The notes under the pieces were generated by a model. The model worked only from the letters and a program-made list of their open reading frames with translations, was not told the DNA's origin and ran no database searches. A stretch of DNA of 64,000 nucleotides from positions 44,109 to 108,108 of the forward strand of contig CAJWVI010000003.1 in the NCBI GenBank assembly GCA_913048115.1, given 5' to 3'. Positions 42,689-52,266 of this stretch are shown here, piece after piece. The translations under genes and the position numbers were made by a program. This DNA is from an uncultured Flavobacteriaceae bacterium (GTDB taxonomy: Bacteria; Bacteroidota; Bacteroidia; Flavobacteriales; Flavobacteriaceae). The first letter of the stretch is position 1; each line of letters opens with the position of its first letter.

Positions 42689-43660
42689 ATGGATATTTCA
42701 AAATATAGTGATGCCTTAGTTGACCATTTAGAGCAAAAAGTTACGCTAAAAGAGCCTGCGTCATTGTATCAGCCAATAAAGTATATCCTAACCTTAGGAG
42801 GTAAGCGTTTACGCCCGGTACTCACCCTAATGAGCGCAGACTTTTTTGGCGGTGAATACAAAGAAGCACTAGACGCTTCTTTGGCCGTTGAGATGTTTCA
42901 TAACTTTTCTTTGGTTCATGATGATATTATGGATAATGCCCCTTTGCGAAGAGGAAATAAAACGGTGCATGAGAAGTGGGATGTAAACACAGGTATATTA
43001 TCTGGTGATGCAATGTTAATTTTGGCTTATCAGCTCTTTGAAACCTACACCCCTGAGGTATTTATGCAATTAGCTGTGCTATTTAGTAAAACTGCTCTAG
43101 AGGTTTGCGAAGGCCAGCAATATGATGTTGATTTTGAGACAAGAAATGACGTTACAATTCCAGAATACATTAAAATGATTGAGTTTAAAACAGCAGTTCT
43201 TATAGGGGCTTCCCTACAAATGGGTGCAATTATAGCCAATGCCTCCGAGTCTTGTAAAGAGAAGATATATGCTTTTGGAAAAAACTTAGGGATTGCTTTT
43301 CAATTACAAGACGATTATCTGGATGCTTTTGGAAACCCCTTAACTTTCGGGAAACAGGTAGGTGGAGATATAATGGCTAACAAAAAGACATTTCTATACC
43401 TAACGGCTTTGCGAAAAAGCACGGATGCTCAAGCAAAAACACTAACATCTTTATTTAGTACCTCGCCAAGTGACCCATTAAAAAAAGTTGCTGCTGTAAA
43501 AGAAATTTTTATTGAAACTGGAGCCGCAAAGGCTACCGAAAAAGAAATACTAAGGTACACAAATGCATCGATTTCTTTATTAGACGATATTAAGATTTCA
43601 AAGGCACATAAAGAAACATTAAAGAGCTTTGCAGATTTTTTGATGAATAGAAACGTTTAA
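42689..43660 (+). CDS. Polyprenyl diphosphate synthase (trans-isoprenyl type)
   Basis: A 323-residue enzyme that extends isoprenyl diphosphates with isopentenyl diphosphate. The first Asp-rich motif DDIMD is at 78-82 followed by PLRRG, and the second, DDYLD, is at 208-212; GGKRLRP precedes them near 35-41. These motifs place it with farnesyl/geranylgeranyl or longer-chain synthases. The two bulky residues before the first motif (FSLVH) do not allow a firm product length call. A TTG at 42671 would add six residues. It may supply menaquinone or carotenoid chains, downstream of dxs. Confidence 0.92.
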   Translation: MDISKYSDALVDHLEQKVTLKEPASLYQPIKYILTLGGKRLRPVLTLMSADFFGGEYKEALDASLAVEMFHNFSLVHDDIMDNAPLRRGNKTVHEKWDVNTGILSGDAMLILAYQLFETYTPEVFMQLAVLFSKTALEVCEGQQYDVDFETRNDVTIPEYIKMIEFKTAVLIGASLQMGAIIANASESCKEKIYAFGKNLGIAFQLQDDYLDAFGNPLTFGKQVGGDIMANKKTFLYLTALRKSTDAQAKTLTSLFSTSPSDPLKKVAAVKEIFIETGAAKATEKEILRYTNASISLLDDIKISKAHKETLKSFADFLMNRNV

Positions 43661-43671
43661 CATAACGTTGT

Positions 43672-43896
43672 TTAGAAATACACACGCATAAAAGGAGCCC
43701 AGGCACTTGGAGCGATATAAGCGCTAAAGTAATCGCTGGCTAACCCTAGGCCAATACCTCCCCCAAAACCCACGTGGTTCCAGAATTTTGAGGTGTCTTT
43801 CTTTGTGTTTTCTTGCGCCTATATCCAAGAAAAACAAGAAGAGAATACAACCACTGTAACGTAAAATTTGAATTGTATATTTTGGAGCAAGCTCAT
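43672..43896 (-). pseudogene. Remnant of an outer membrane beta-barrel protein gene next to odhA
   Basis: Reading leftward from ATG at 43896, 25 codons give a signal-peptide-like stretch (FKFYVTVVVFSSCFSWI), then an in-frame TAG, then 48 more codons: AQENTKKDTSKFWNHVGFGG, then GIGLGLASDYFSAYIAPSA and finally WAPFMRVYF before TAA. The first part looks like the mature start of a flavobacterial outer membrane protein that I remember beside the 2-oxoglutarate dehydrogenase gene; the end, with a terminal aromatic F, looks like the last strand of a barrel. The middle is missing. So the gene has both a nonsense codon and an internal deletion. Homology is from memory. Confidence 0.65.
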
Positions 43897-44004
43897 TGGT
43901 GATGATTTATGGATATAAGTGCCATAAATATACGGATTCCAAAGATGTAGTTTCGGGATTTGTTGTATTTTTGCCTAGTCTTCAAACTCCGCAGTATCCC
44001 AATT

Positions 44005-46752
44005 ATGGATAAATATTCTTTTCTAAATGCAATTCATCCCGAGCAAATTTCGGAACTATACACCACGTACTTAAAATCTCCGGATATTGTAGAGCCAAGT
44101 TGGCGTGCTTTTTTTCAAGGATTTGATTTTGGTATTGAAAGTGGTTCTGTAGCCGAAGGTCTTGGTATTACTGGTGTAGAAGATGTTCCAGAAAATGTAT
44201 TAAATGAGTTTAAGGTTATTAAACTTATAGATGGTTATAGAACGAGAGGACACTTGTTTACCAAAACAAACCCAGTACGAGAGCGAAGAAAATACAAGCC
44301 TACACTATCGATTAATAATTTTGGTTTGCAACAAACAGATCTGCAAACAGAGTTTGAGGCAGGCTCTATTTTGGGGCTTGGTAAAACTACCCTTGCTTTA
44401 ATTGTAAGCCATTTAGATGCTATCTACTGTGATTCTATTGGAATTGAGTACATGTACATACGGAATCCTGAAGAAATTAAATGGATTCAAAACTGGCTTA
44501 TTAACAATGACAATCATGCCAATTATTCTGGGCAAGAAAAAAAACAGATTCTAAAAAAATTAAATCAAGCACTGTCTTTTGAAACTTTTTTACACTCTAA
44601 ATATGTAGGGCAAAAACGATTTTCTATTGAAGGGGTTGACGCACTTATTCCAGGTTTAGATACCTTAATAGAAAGAGGTGCAGAAAATGGTGTGGAGCAA
44701 TTTGTTGTAGGAATGGCCCATAGGGGTCGCCTTAATGTATTGACCAATATTTTTGGGAAATCTCCAGAAGATATCTTTGGCGAGTTTGATAGTAAAGAAT
44801 ACGATGAAGCAGAGCTTTTTGATGGTGATGTAAAATATCACATGGGCTGGACAAGCTTTAGAAAAACAGACGGAGGCAAAAAAGTTCGCATGGACTTGGC
44901 GCCAAATCCATCTCACCTTGAAACTGTAAATGCAGTTGTTGGAGGTATTTCTAGAGCAAAAATAGACACAAAGCTTAATGGTGACGCTGCTAAAATATTA
45001 CCTATTCTTATTCACGGAGATGCCGCTATAGCTGGACAAGGAGTTGTGTATGAGTTTATTCAAATGGCTCAGCTTGACGGTTATAAAACAGGAGGGACCA
45101 TACATATAGTAGCTAATAATCAAGTTGGATTTACTACCAATTATCTTGATGCTCGTTCCTCAACCTACTGTACAGATATTGCTAAAGTCACTTTATCTCC
45201 AGTGCTTCATGTAAATGCAGATGATGTTGAGTCTGTGTGTCATGCCTTTAGCTTCGCATTAGATTTCAGGCTACAGTTTGGTCGTGATGTGTTTATAGAT
45301 ATTTTAGGATACAGAAAATATGGTCATAACGAGGGAGATGAGCCTCGTTTTACACAACCTAAACTATACAAAGCAATTTCAAAGCATCAAAACCCTAGAG
45401 ATATATATGCAGAAAAATTACGTAAAGAAAATGTTATATCCTCAGGTCATGTAAAGCAGCTAGAGTTAGACTATAAAAATGATCTTGAAAATGATCTACA
45501 AGCATCACGAAAAAAAGACAAAACGGTCATTACTAAAATATTAGCAGATGATTGGGAAGGATATACCTTAGGGAGAAAAGATGATATTCTTGCACCTGTA
45601 GATACTACATTCCCGCTAACTAAACTTGATATTCTAGCTGAAGGGATAACAAAACTTCCTGTAGACAAAAAATTTATGCGCAAAATAGAGCGCATAATTG
45701 CAGATAGAAACAAACAATACACACAAAGTAACACACTAGACTGGGCCATGGGCGAGTTGTTGGCCTATGCTACTTTAATGCAAGAAGGGTTTGATGTTCG
45801 TATGTCTGGACAAGATGTAGAACGGGGTACTTTCTCTCACAGGCACGCTGTTATAAAAACAGAAGATGATGCAGAAGAAATAAACCTGCATAACATGCTT
45901 GATGTGTCTGGTAAAATGCATATTTACAATTCTCTTCTCTCTGAATATGCCGTTGTAGGATTTGACTATGGATACGCTATGGCAAGTCCAAAGACCTTAA
46001 CGATTTGGGAAGCTCAATTTGGAGATTTCTCTAACGGTGCGCAAATTATGTTAGATCAATACATATCTGCCGCAGAGAGTAAGTGGAAAACTCAAAACGG
46101 TTTGGTGATGTTATTACCACATGGGTATGAGGCACAAGGGTCTGAACATTCAAGCGCACGCATGGAGCGCTATTTACAGTTATGTTCCCGTGATAATTTA
46201 ATCATGGCAGATGTAACGACACCTGCAAACTTTTATCACTTGCTGCGTAGACAAATGAAATGGAACTTTAGAAAGCCATTGGTTGTCTTTACCCCAAAAA
46301 GTTTGTTGCGTCACCCATTAGTGGTTTCAACCAAAGAAGATCTAGCAACTGGAAGTTTTCAAGAGGTTATTGATGATACGCAGGTAGATAAAAACAAGGT
46401 AACCTCTTTGGTGTTTTGTACCGGTAAGTTTTACTATGATTTATTAGAGCGTAGAACCCAAGATAAAAGAGATGATGTAGCGATTGTTCGTATTGAACAA
46501 TTATTTCCATTGCCAACAGCACAATTAGAGACTATAATTGCAGCGTATCCAGCAGTAAAAGAATATGTCTGGGCCCAAGAAGAGCCAAAAAACATGGGCG
46601 CTTGGGGATTCATGTTGATGAATTTTGAAAGTGTTAAATTACGTGTTGCATCAAGAAAAGTATATAGCTCACCTGCGGCAGGAAGTAGTACTCGTTCTAA
46701 GGCAAGGCATAAAAAAGTAATTGACAGTGTTTTTCAAACACTCAAAGAATAA
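44005..46752 (+). CDS. sucA: 2-oxoglutarate dehydrogenase E1 component
   Basis: A 915-residue thiamine-diphosphate dehydrogenase subunit of the TCA cycle. The N-terminal E2-binding segment (MDKYSFLNAIHPEQISELY, SWRAFFQGFDFG), the central GMAHRGRLNVLTNIFGK, the ThDP/Mg block HGDAAIAGQGVVYEF and the C-terminal transketolase-like half (GYEAQGSEHSSARMERYLQLC) are all present. The open frame reaches 43960, but ATG at 44005 begins the standard N-terminus. It lies 105 bases before the E2 gene. TATTTTTG at 43966-43973 is a possible -7 promoter element. Confidence 0.97.
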   Translation: MDKYSFLNAIHPEQISELYTTYLKSPDIVEPSWRAFFQGFDFGIESGSVAEGLGITGVEDVPENVLNEFKVIKLIDGYRTRGHLFTKTNPVRERRKYKPTLSINNFGLQQTDLQTEFEAGSILGLGKTTLALIVSHLDAIYCDSIGIEYMYIRNPEEIKWIQNWLINNDNHANYSGQEKKQILKKLNQALSFETFLHSKYVGQKRFSIEGVDALIPGLDTLIERGAENGVEQFVVGMAHRGRLNVLTNIFGKSPEDIFGEFDSKEYDEAELFDGDVKYHMGWTSFRKTDGGKKVRMDLAPNPSHLETVNAVVGGISRAKIDTKLNGDAAKILPILIHGDAAIAGQGVVYEFIQMAQLDGYKTGGTIHIVANNQVGFTTNYLDARSSTYCTDIAKVTLSPVLHVNADDVESVCHAFSFALDFRLQFGRDVFIDILGYRKYGHNEGDEPRFTQPKLYKAISKHQNPRDIYAEKLRKENVISSGHVKQLELDYKNDLENDLQASRKKDKTVITKILADDWEGYTLGRKDDILAPVDTTFPLTKLDILAEGITKLPVDKKFMRKIERIIADRNKQYTQSNTLDWAMGELLAYATLMQEGFDVRMSGQDVERGTFSHRHAVIKTEDDAEEINLHNMLDVSGKMHIYNSLLSEYAVVGFDYGYAMASPKTLTIWEAQFGDFSNGAQIMLDQYISAAESKWKTQNGLVMLLPHGYEAQGSEHSSARMERYLQLCSRDNLIMADVTTPANFYHLLRRQMKWNFRKPLVVFTPKSLLRHPLVVSTKEDLATGSFQEVIDDTQVDKNKVTSLVFCTGKFYYDLLERRTQDKRDDVAIVRIEQLFPLPTAQLETIIAAYPAVKEYVWAQEEPKNMGAWGFMLMNFESVKLRVASRKVYSSPAAGSSTRSKARHKKVIDSVFQTLKE

Positions 46753-46857
46753 TATGTTTTGGAACTATTGTTCATGAATTTTTCTGAAATTTAAATATAT
46801 TTAAATAGAATTAAGTACTAAAATTTTGGTGAGAGCCAAAACCATAAGAAACATACT

Positions 46858-48072
46858 ATGTTAGAAATGAAAGTTCCTTCACCGGGAGAATCTATTACCG
46901 AAGTAGAAATAGCTGAATGGCTAGTTCAAGATGGTGATTATGTAGAGAAAGATCAAGCAATTGCAGAAGTAGATAGTGATAAAGCTACCTTAGAGCTTCC
47001 AGCAGAAGCAAGCGGAATCATTATATTAAAAGCAGAAGAAGGTGATGCTGTTGCTGTTGGTGCTGTGGTTTGTTTAATCGATACAGATGCCGCAAAACCA
47101 GAAGGAGCTGCTGTAAATGCAGATGTGTCTCAAACAAAAAAAGCAGAGCCAAGCCCAGCAAGTGTTGAAAAAACTACTGCTGTAAAAGAATCATACGCAA
47201 CGGGAACTCCCTCTCCAGCTGCAAAAAAGATTTTAGACGAAAAAGGGATTGCAACAACCACTGTTGTTGGTTCTGGAAGAGATGGTCGCATCACAAAACA
47301 TGATGCAGCAAATGCAGTACCTTCTATGGGATCACTTGGTACTAAAGTGCGTGGTGAACATAGAACAAAGCTTTCTATGCTGCGTAGAAAAGTAGCAGAG
47401 CGTTTGGTGGAAGCAAAAAACACAACAGCAATGTTAACGACCTTTAACGAGGTTGATATGGGGCCTATCTTTGCTCTTAGAAAACAGTACAAAGAAACCT
47501 TTAAAGCAAAACACGGTGTAGGTTTAGGATTTATGTCATTCTTTACACTAGCGATCGTTCGTGCCCTGGATTTATATCCTGCAGTAAACAGCATGATTGA
47601 CGGCAAGGAAATGTTAACCTATGAATATAAAGATATTTCTATAGCTGTTTCTGGACCTAAAGGATTAATGGTGCCTGTCATACGAAATGCAGAGAACTTA
47701 AGTTTTAGAGGTGTTGAGGCAGAAGTGAAAAGATTGGCAATTCGTGCTCGTGATGGACAAATTACCATTGATGAAATGACAGGTGGAACATTTACCGTTT
47801 CAAACGGAGGTGTTTTTGGAAGCATGCTTTCAACACCGATTATCAACCCTCCACAATCTGGAATTCTAGGAATGCATAATATTGTGGAACGGCCAGTAGT
47901 TAAAAATGGAGCCATTGTAATTGCCCCTATTATGTTTGTAGCCTTGAGTTATGACCATCGTATTATTGACGGAAAAGAATCTGTAGGTTTCCTGGTAGCA
48001 GTTAAAGAAGCGCTAGAAAACCCAACAGAGTTATTAATGCACGGCGATGTTAAAAAAGCACTAGAGCTTTAA
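46858..48072 (+). CDS. sucB: Dihydrolipoyllysine succinyltransferase (2-oxoglutarate dehydrogenase E2)
   Basis: A 404-residue core subunit. One lipoyl domain at 1-75 with the lipoylated Lys42 in DSDKATLE; an alanine/proline linker; the E3-binding domain at about 120-155 ([14 protein letters not shown]); and the catalytic acyltransferase domain with [16 protein letters not shown], where His and Asp do the transfer. It follows sucA and ends in a strong terminator. E3 (lpd) is not in the window. Confidence 0.97.
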   Translation: MLEMKVPSPGESITEVEIAEWLVQDGDYVEKDQAIAEVDSDKATLELPAEASGIIILKAEEGDAVAVGAVVCLIDTDAAKPEGAAVNADVSQTKKAEPSPASVEKTTAVKESYATGTPSPAAKKILDEKGIATTTVVGSGRDGRITKHDAANAVPSMGSLGTKVRGEHRTKLSMLRRKVAERLVEAKNTTAMLTTFNEVDMGPIFALRKQYKETFKAKHGVGLGFMSFFTLAIVRALDLYPAVNSMIDGKEMLTYEYKDISIAVSGPKGLMVPVIRNAENLSFRGVEAEVKRLAIRARDGQITIDEMTGGTFTVSNGGVFGSMLSTPIINPPQSGILGMHNIVERPVVKNGAIVIAPIMFVALSYDHRIIDGKESVGFLVAVKEALENPTELLMHGDVKKALEL

Positions 48073-48090
48073 TCTATAAAGACTCCTATA

Positions 48091-48125
48091 AAAAAAGGCT
48101 CATACAACGTATGAGCCTTTTTTTG
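48091..48125 (+). terminator. Terminator of sucA-sucB
   Basis: AAAAAAGGCTCATA and TATGAGCCTTTTTTT with a 5-base loop; strong stem and T-tail, 20 bases after the sucB stop. Confidence 0.9.
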
Positions 48126-48144
48126 GTATGTTTTTAAATATTGT

Positions 48145-48579
48145 TTATTTGAGATACATGCAATTACGCCCATAATCTATAACAGCGCCGTATCTCTTTA
48201 GATAGTCTGCCCCTAAAATACCATGAATAATCGTTGGGTCTACCTGAGAAATGGCTTTGTTTACGTGAGATAAATCCAACAATATAAACGAGATGTTTTT
48301 TGTAGTATGCTTTTGTAGCTCCAGCAGGTTACTACAAGCAAGTGCAGTTTTCATGTTTGATCCTCCAGCTCCAGCAGCAATACAATCACTCTCTTGTTTA
48401 ATGAGGTTAAACAAATCAACGTGCTGAAGGCCAACGCAGCTTGAAGAAGCTCCCGTGTCTACAATAAAAACACCTTTTATTAAGTTAAGTTTTACTTGGC
48501 AAGCATAATGACCCGTAGACATCTTACGCAGTAAAATTCTATGAAAACCCTTAGCTTCTAGTAAATTTCTTAATTGCAC
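48145..48579 (-). CDS. Retropepsin-like aspartic protease
   Basis: A 144-residue single-domain clan AA aspartic peptidase. The active-site triad IVDTGASSSCVG lies at about residues 39-50 and the second hallmark, HGILGADYLKRYGAVIDY, near 118-135. Because there is one DTG motif, it would work as a dimer, as retroviral proteases do. No signal peptide is visible, so it should be cytoplasmic. The start codon is GTG at 48579, supported by the N-terminus QLRNLLEAKGFHRILL. It diverges from tatD (48 bases between starts). Targets are unknown. Confidence 0.85.
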   Translation of the reverse strand: MQLRNLLEAKGFHRILLRKMSTGHYACQVKLNLIKGVFIVDTGASSSCVGLQHVDLFNLIKQESDCIAAGAGGSNMKTALACSNLLELQKHTTKNISFILLDLSHVNKAISQVDPTIIHGILGADYLKRYGAVIDYGRNCMYLK

Positions 48580-48627
48580 ACTTGTTTTTTAACAAATATA
48601 GCAAACAAAATAACTAGCTTTGTAATA

Positions 48628-49392
48628 ATGTTAACAGATACACATACCCATTTATATAGCGAGGCCTTTGATGATGACAGAGCAGTGATGATACAAAGAG
48701 CTTTAGCAAAAGGAGTTTCACGCTTTTTTATACCCGCTATTGATGCAAGTTACGCCAACGCTATGTATGCCTTAGAGGCTGCTTATCCAGATGTTATGTA
48801 TTTAATGATGGGCTTACACCCAACATCTGTAAAAGAAAATTACAAAGAAGAGTTGGCCTTTGTTGCAAAACAACTTGAAGAACGCTCTTTTGTGGCCATA
48901 GGAGAGATAGGCATAGATTTGTATTGGGACACAAGCACCTTAGCAATACAACAAGAGGCTTTTATATATCAAATTAGATTGGCCAAAAAATACAAATTAC
49001 CCATTGTTATTCATTGCAGAGATGCCTTTGACGCTGTTTTTGAAGTATTAGAACAAGAAAAAGGAGATGATTTATTTGGGGTGTTTCATTGTTTTACGGG
49101 CACCTTAGAACAAGCAAACCAAGCCATAGGCTATAACATGAAACTTGGTATAGGAGGAGTTGTTACATTTAAAAACGGTAAAATTGATCAATTTTTAAAT
49201 CAAATTGATTTAAAACATATTGTGCTGGAAACAGATGCTCCGTACCTTTCACCAGTTCCTCACAGAGGGAAGAGAAACGAAAGTGGCTACCTGTCTTTGA
49301 TTGCCAATAAAGTAAGTACATTGTATCAAATTTCAGAAGCACAGGTGGCAGAAATAACAACAGCAAATGCCGAGGCAATTTTTAAGATCTAA
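48628..49392 (+). CDS. tatD: TatD family metal-dependent hydrolase (DNase)
   Basis: A 254-residue TIM-barrel hydrolase. Metal ligands are visible in DTHTHLY (residues 4-10), GEIGIDLYWD, IVIHCRDAFD and VLETDAPYLSP. TatD enzymes are 3'-5' DNA exonucleases, used in DNA repair. The open frame runs further upstream to 48574, but that part overlaps the leader of the divergent protease gene; ATG at 48628 gives the standard start MLTDTHTH. It is followed 14 bases later by ansA. Confidence 0.93.
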   Translation: MLTDTHTHLYSEAFDDDRAVMIQRALAKGVSRFFIPAIDASYANAMYALEAAYPDVMYLMMGLHPTSVKENYKEELAFVAKQLEERSFVAIGEIGIDLYWDTSTLAIQQEAFIYQIRLAKKYKLPIVIHCRDAFDAVFEVLEQEKGDDLFGVFHCFTGTLEQANQAIGYNMKLGIGGVVTFKNGKIDQFLNQIDLKHIVLETDAPYLSPVPHRGKRNESGYLSLIANKVSTLYQISEAQVAEITTANAEAIFKI

Positions 49393-49406
49393 AATCACTC
49401 TTTAAT

Positions 49407-50435
49407 ATGACCATGCACACTAGCACTATTTTATTAATCTACACCGGCGGTACCATTGGTATGATTAAGGACTCTGACACGGGAAGTCTTAAAAACTTTA
49501 ATTTTGATGAATTACTCCAGTATATTCCAGAGTTAAATTTATTAGATTGTGATATAGACACTTATAGTTTTGAGGCACCTATTGATAGTTCAAATATGTG
49601 CCCTACTTATTGGCAACAACTGGTGACAATTATAGAAAAGCAGTATGACCGTTTTGATGGTTTTGTGATTTTGCATGGTAGTGATACGATGTCTTATAGT
49701 GCATCTGCCGTAAGCTTTATGTTGGAGAATTTAAATAAGCCAGTAATATTTACTGGATCACAACTACCCATAGGAGATTTACGTACAGATGCAAAAGAAA
49801 ATTTAATTACCTCTATACAACTTGCGGCTTTAAAAGAAAATAATGTATCAATTATTAAAGAGGTAGGGTTGTATTTTGAATACAAATTATATAGAGCCAA
49901 CCGTACGACAAAAATAAACGCCGAGCATTTTGAGGCCTTTGCATCTTTAAATTATCCCGCACTGGTACAAAGTGGTGTCAACCTTTCTGTAAATTATAAC
50001 GCTTTGTTGGTGCCGCAGAACAAACCCTTGCTAGTTCATAAAGCTTTGGAGTCAAGAATTTTATTGATAAAAATGTTTCCAGGTATTACAAGAGAAACCG
50101 TAGAACATCTCCTCTCTCTTAGTACAATAAAAGGACTTGTGCTTGAAACCTATGGTAGTGGAAATTTAACGACTGAACCTTGGTTTATTGCAGCATTACA
50201 AAAAGTTATTGATACCGGTACTCCTGTAGTTAATGTAACACAGTGCTCTGGGGGTAGTGTGGTTATGGGGCATTATCAAACTAGTGTAGCATTAAAAAAG
50301 ATGGGAGTAATTAGCGGGAAAGATATTACAACAGAAGCTGCTTTAGCAAAATTAATGTATTTGTTAGCACGTAAAGACGTGCAGCAAGATTTTAAAACAA
50401 TCTACGAGACTTCATTGCGAGGTGAAATGAGTTAA
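49407..50435 (+). CDS. ansA: L-asparaginase type I
   Basis: A 342-residue cytoplasmic asparaginase that forms aspartate and ammonia. The first catalytic threonine is in YTGGTIGM (residues 12-19) and the second in HGSDTMSYSASA (Thr94 with Asp93). FTGSQLPIGDLRTDAKENL is a further signature. There is no signal peptide, so it is the cytosolic type I form. Close spacing (14 bases) indicates an operon with tatD. Confidence 0.93.
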   Translation: MTMHTSTILLIYTGGTIGMIKDSDTGSLKNFNFDELLQYIPELNLLDCDIDTYSFEAPIDSSNMCPTYWQQLVTIIEKQYDRFDGFVILHGSDTMSYSASAVSFMLENLNKPVIFTGSQLPIGDLRTDAKENLITSIQLAALKENNVSIIKEVGLYFEYKLYRANRTTKINAEHFEAFASLNYPALVQSGVNLSVNYNALLVPQNKPLLVHKALESRILLIKMFPGITRETVEHLLSLSTIKGLVLETYGSGNLTTEPWFIAALQKVIDTGTPVVNVTQCSGGSVVMGHYQTSVALKKMGVISGKDITTEAALAKLMYLLARKDVQQDFKTIYETSLRGEMS

Positions 50436-50499
50436 TTTTTTAAGTAGAATAGCACCTGCTGAAATATAAAAAATTGTTTCTTTGTAAAGGATAAAAAAT

Positions 50500-50584
50500 A
50501 GAGAGGTGGCCGAGTGGCTTAAGGCGCACGCTTGGAAAGCGTGTATACGGTAACGTATCGAGGGTTCGAATCCCTTCCTCTCTG
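50500..50584 (+). tRNA. tRNA-Ser (anticodon GGA)
   Basis: Acceptor strands AGAGAGG and CCTCTCT pair fully; D-arm GCCGAGTGGCTTAAGGC; anticodon stem CACGC/GCGTG around TTGGAAA gives GGA; a long variable arm (TATACGGTAACGTA) is typical of serine; T-arm GAGGG-TTCGAAT-CCCTT. Discriminator G at 50584. The encoded 3' end reads CA then A, so CCA must be added after transcription. Confidence 0.97.
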
Positions 50585-51022
50585 CAAAACCAACCTCCAA
50601 CCACCGTAAAATGTTTTTTAAAAATGGCACTTTCTTTATAAAGCCTAATTAAGACACTTGGTTGTTTTGTTTGAATGGCCCATCCGTATCTGTTACAAGC
50701 TTTTTAAACACCTATATATATAGGCCCTGGGTTGTTGCCTTTCACTCCTTTATAATGCTTTGATAGTGTTTACAAAAAAGAGAAACCTTAAAAAAGGCAT
50801 TAGTATTGATTATTGGTACAGAAATTGATGCGGTGTAGAGAGAATATTTATCATAGTATTTCACTAAATAGTTAGTAACTAGAGGGTATGAGCCTCTCTG
50901 TCCTACTAAAAAGTATAAATTGTAATAGCAACCCGAATATTCTTGTTTTTTACACAATTATTTTTATATCTTTAAAACCGAAATCTAACCGAAAATTAAA
51001 ATTAAACTTTAAGTCTATAGCA
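50585..51022. other. Intergenic gap between tRNA-Ser and exbB
   Basis: About 440 bases. I find no gene. TTG at 50943-50945 and TATCTTTA at 50967-50974 (21 bases apart, one mismatch to TAnnTTTG) may be the exbB promoter. Although tRNA genes are common integration sites, no integrase fragment and no repeat of the tRNA 3' end are visible here. Confidence 0.45.
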
Positions 51023-51814
51023 ATGAAAAAATTATTTTCTATTATGGCAATTGCCGCACTTGTTTTTGCGGGATCATTAACAGCAAATGCTGCAGCGCCA
51101 ACAACTTCAACATCATTAGTAGCAGCAGCTACGGTAACCTCTGTGCAAGCTGATACTGCAGAAGATGATGTAGATAACAGAACATGGCACCAGAAATTAA
51201 AAGAACGTTTCATACAAGGTGGTCCTGGTTTTATGGGAATCGTACTTGTGTGTTTAATATTAGGTCTTGCTATGGCAATTGAAAGAATTATATTCTTAAA
51301 TCTTTCAACAACTAACACCCAAAAATTAGCAGAAAGTGTAGAAGATGCACTTAAGAGTGGTGGTCTAGATGCAGCTAAAGAAGTTTGTAGAAATACAAAA
51401 GGTCCTGTTGCTTCTATATACTATCAAGGTTTAGAGCGTGCAGACGAAAGTATCGAAGCTGCAGAAAAAGCAGTAGTAGCTTACGGGGGTGTACAGATGG
51501 GGCAATTAGAGAAAAATGTTTCTTGGGTTTCATTATTTATCGCCTTAGCTCCAATGCTTGGTTTTATGGGTACAGTAATTGGAATGATTACAGCCTTTGA
51601 TAAAATTGAAGCAGCTGGAGACATGAACCCTTCACTAGTAGCAGGTGGTATTAAAGTAGCCCTGTTAACAACTGTATTTGGTTTGGTTGTAGCGATTATT
51701 CTTCAAATCTTTTATAATTACATTATTGCAAAAATTGACAGTATTGTAAACTCTATGGAAGATGCATCAATTACGTTAATTGATATGTTGATTGACTACA
51801 AAAACAAAAAATAA
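51023..51814 (+). CDS. exbB: MotA/TolQ/ExbB proton channel protein
   Basis: A 263-residue inner membrane protein. It starts with an extra hydrophobic, signal-like segment (MKKLFSIMAIAALVFAGSLTANA) and an acidic linker, followed by the first true membrane helix (FMGIVLVCLILGLAMAIERI) and two C-terminal helices in the conserved block (VSLFIALAPMLGFMGTVIGMITAFD ... LVAGGIKVALLTTVFGLVVAI). ExbB pentamers form the proton channel that powers TonB. The open frame reaches 50888, but ATG at 51023 is the natural start. First gene of exbB-membrane protein-exbD-exbD. Confidence 0.93.
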   Translation: MKKLFSIMAIAALVFAGSLTANAAAPTTSTSLVAAATVTSVQADTAEDDVDNRTWHQKLKERFIQGGPGFMGIVLVCLILGLAMAIERIIFLNLSTTNTQKLAESVEDALKSGGLDAAKEVCRNTKGPVASIYYQGLERADESIEAAEKAVVAYGGVQMGQLEKNVSWVSLFIALAPMLGFMGTVIGMITAFDKIEAAGDMNPSLVAGGIKVALLTTVFGLVVAIILQIFYNYIIAKIDSIVNSMEDASITLIDMLIDYKNKK

Positions 51815-51833
51815 TCTATAAAAGAACCAAACA

Positions 51834-52265
51834 ATGGGTTTACATAAAATTTTTAAAATAGTAGCGTTAGTTCTTGGTGTGGCTGGTGTTCTTCTTTGGG
51901 GAGCGTTAGTTGCAAAAGGAGATGAAGCTGTCATAGCTAGTGGGGGAGAAGGCCTAGATCTTTTTCTTTATGTAGCATATTTAACCTTTGCAATAGTTTT
52001 AGTTATTGTTGTATTGTTCGTCATTAAAGGAATTGCAGATGGAGACATTAAAAAGACGTTAATGTCTTTAGGTGCCTTTTTGCTCATTTTTGTTATTGCT
52101 TATGTAATGGCGGATGGGGTAGAGTCCTTTACTAAGGATGGAGAACTTGTAACAGCTCAAACCTCAAGATACATAGGAACGGGTCTTTACGCTTTTTACA
52201 TCTTGGCTTTTGTAGCAGTTATAGCAATGGCATTTAGTGGTGTAAAAAAATTAACAACACGATAA
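51834..52265 (+). CDS. Four-helix membrane protein of the Exb operon, unknown function
   Basis: A 143-residue protein with four hydrophobic segments (about 6-24, 43-66, 78-95 and 117-137), including IVALVLGVAGVLLWGALVAKG and LTFAIVLVIVVLFVIKGIADG. It begins 19 bases after exbB and ends one base before the first exbD, so it belongs to the Exb unit. It has no known motif that I recognise; its fixed place suggests an accessory part of this TonB/Tol-type motor. Confidence 0.75.
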   Translation: MGLHKIFKIVALVLGVAGVLLWGALVAKGDEAVIASGGEGLDLFLYVAYLTFAIVLVIVVLFVIKGIADGDIKKTLMSLGAFLLIFVIAYVMADGVESFTKDGELVTAQTSRYIGTGLYAFYILAFVAVIAMAFSGVKKLTTR

Positions 52266-52266
52266 T

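Noticed and set aside
47130..47606. 158-codon minus-strand frame opposite sucB
   Set aside because: Antisense shadow with Pro/Ser-rich composition from the sucB codon pattern.
50412..50630. Minus-strand frame of 72 codons containing RKGFEPSIRYRIHAFQAC
   Set aside because: It is the antisense translation of the tRNA-Ser gene, a familiar false protein.
50624..50640. Possible sigma-54 promoter (TGGCAC...)
   Set aside because: The -24 box is present by chance; no TTGCA/T follows at the right distance.
50742..50957. 71-codon minus-strand frame before exbB
   Set aside because: No start context, no recognisable domain, and it covers the probable exbB promoter.
50500..51022. Integration site at tRNA-Ser
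   Set aside because: No duplicated tRNA end, integrase or foreign gene block follows the tRNA.
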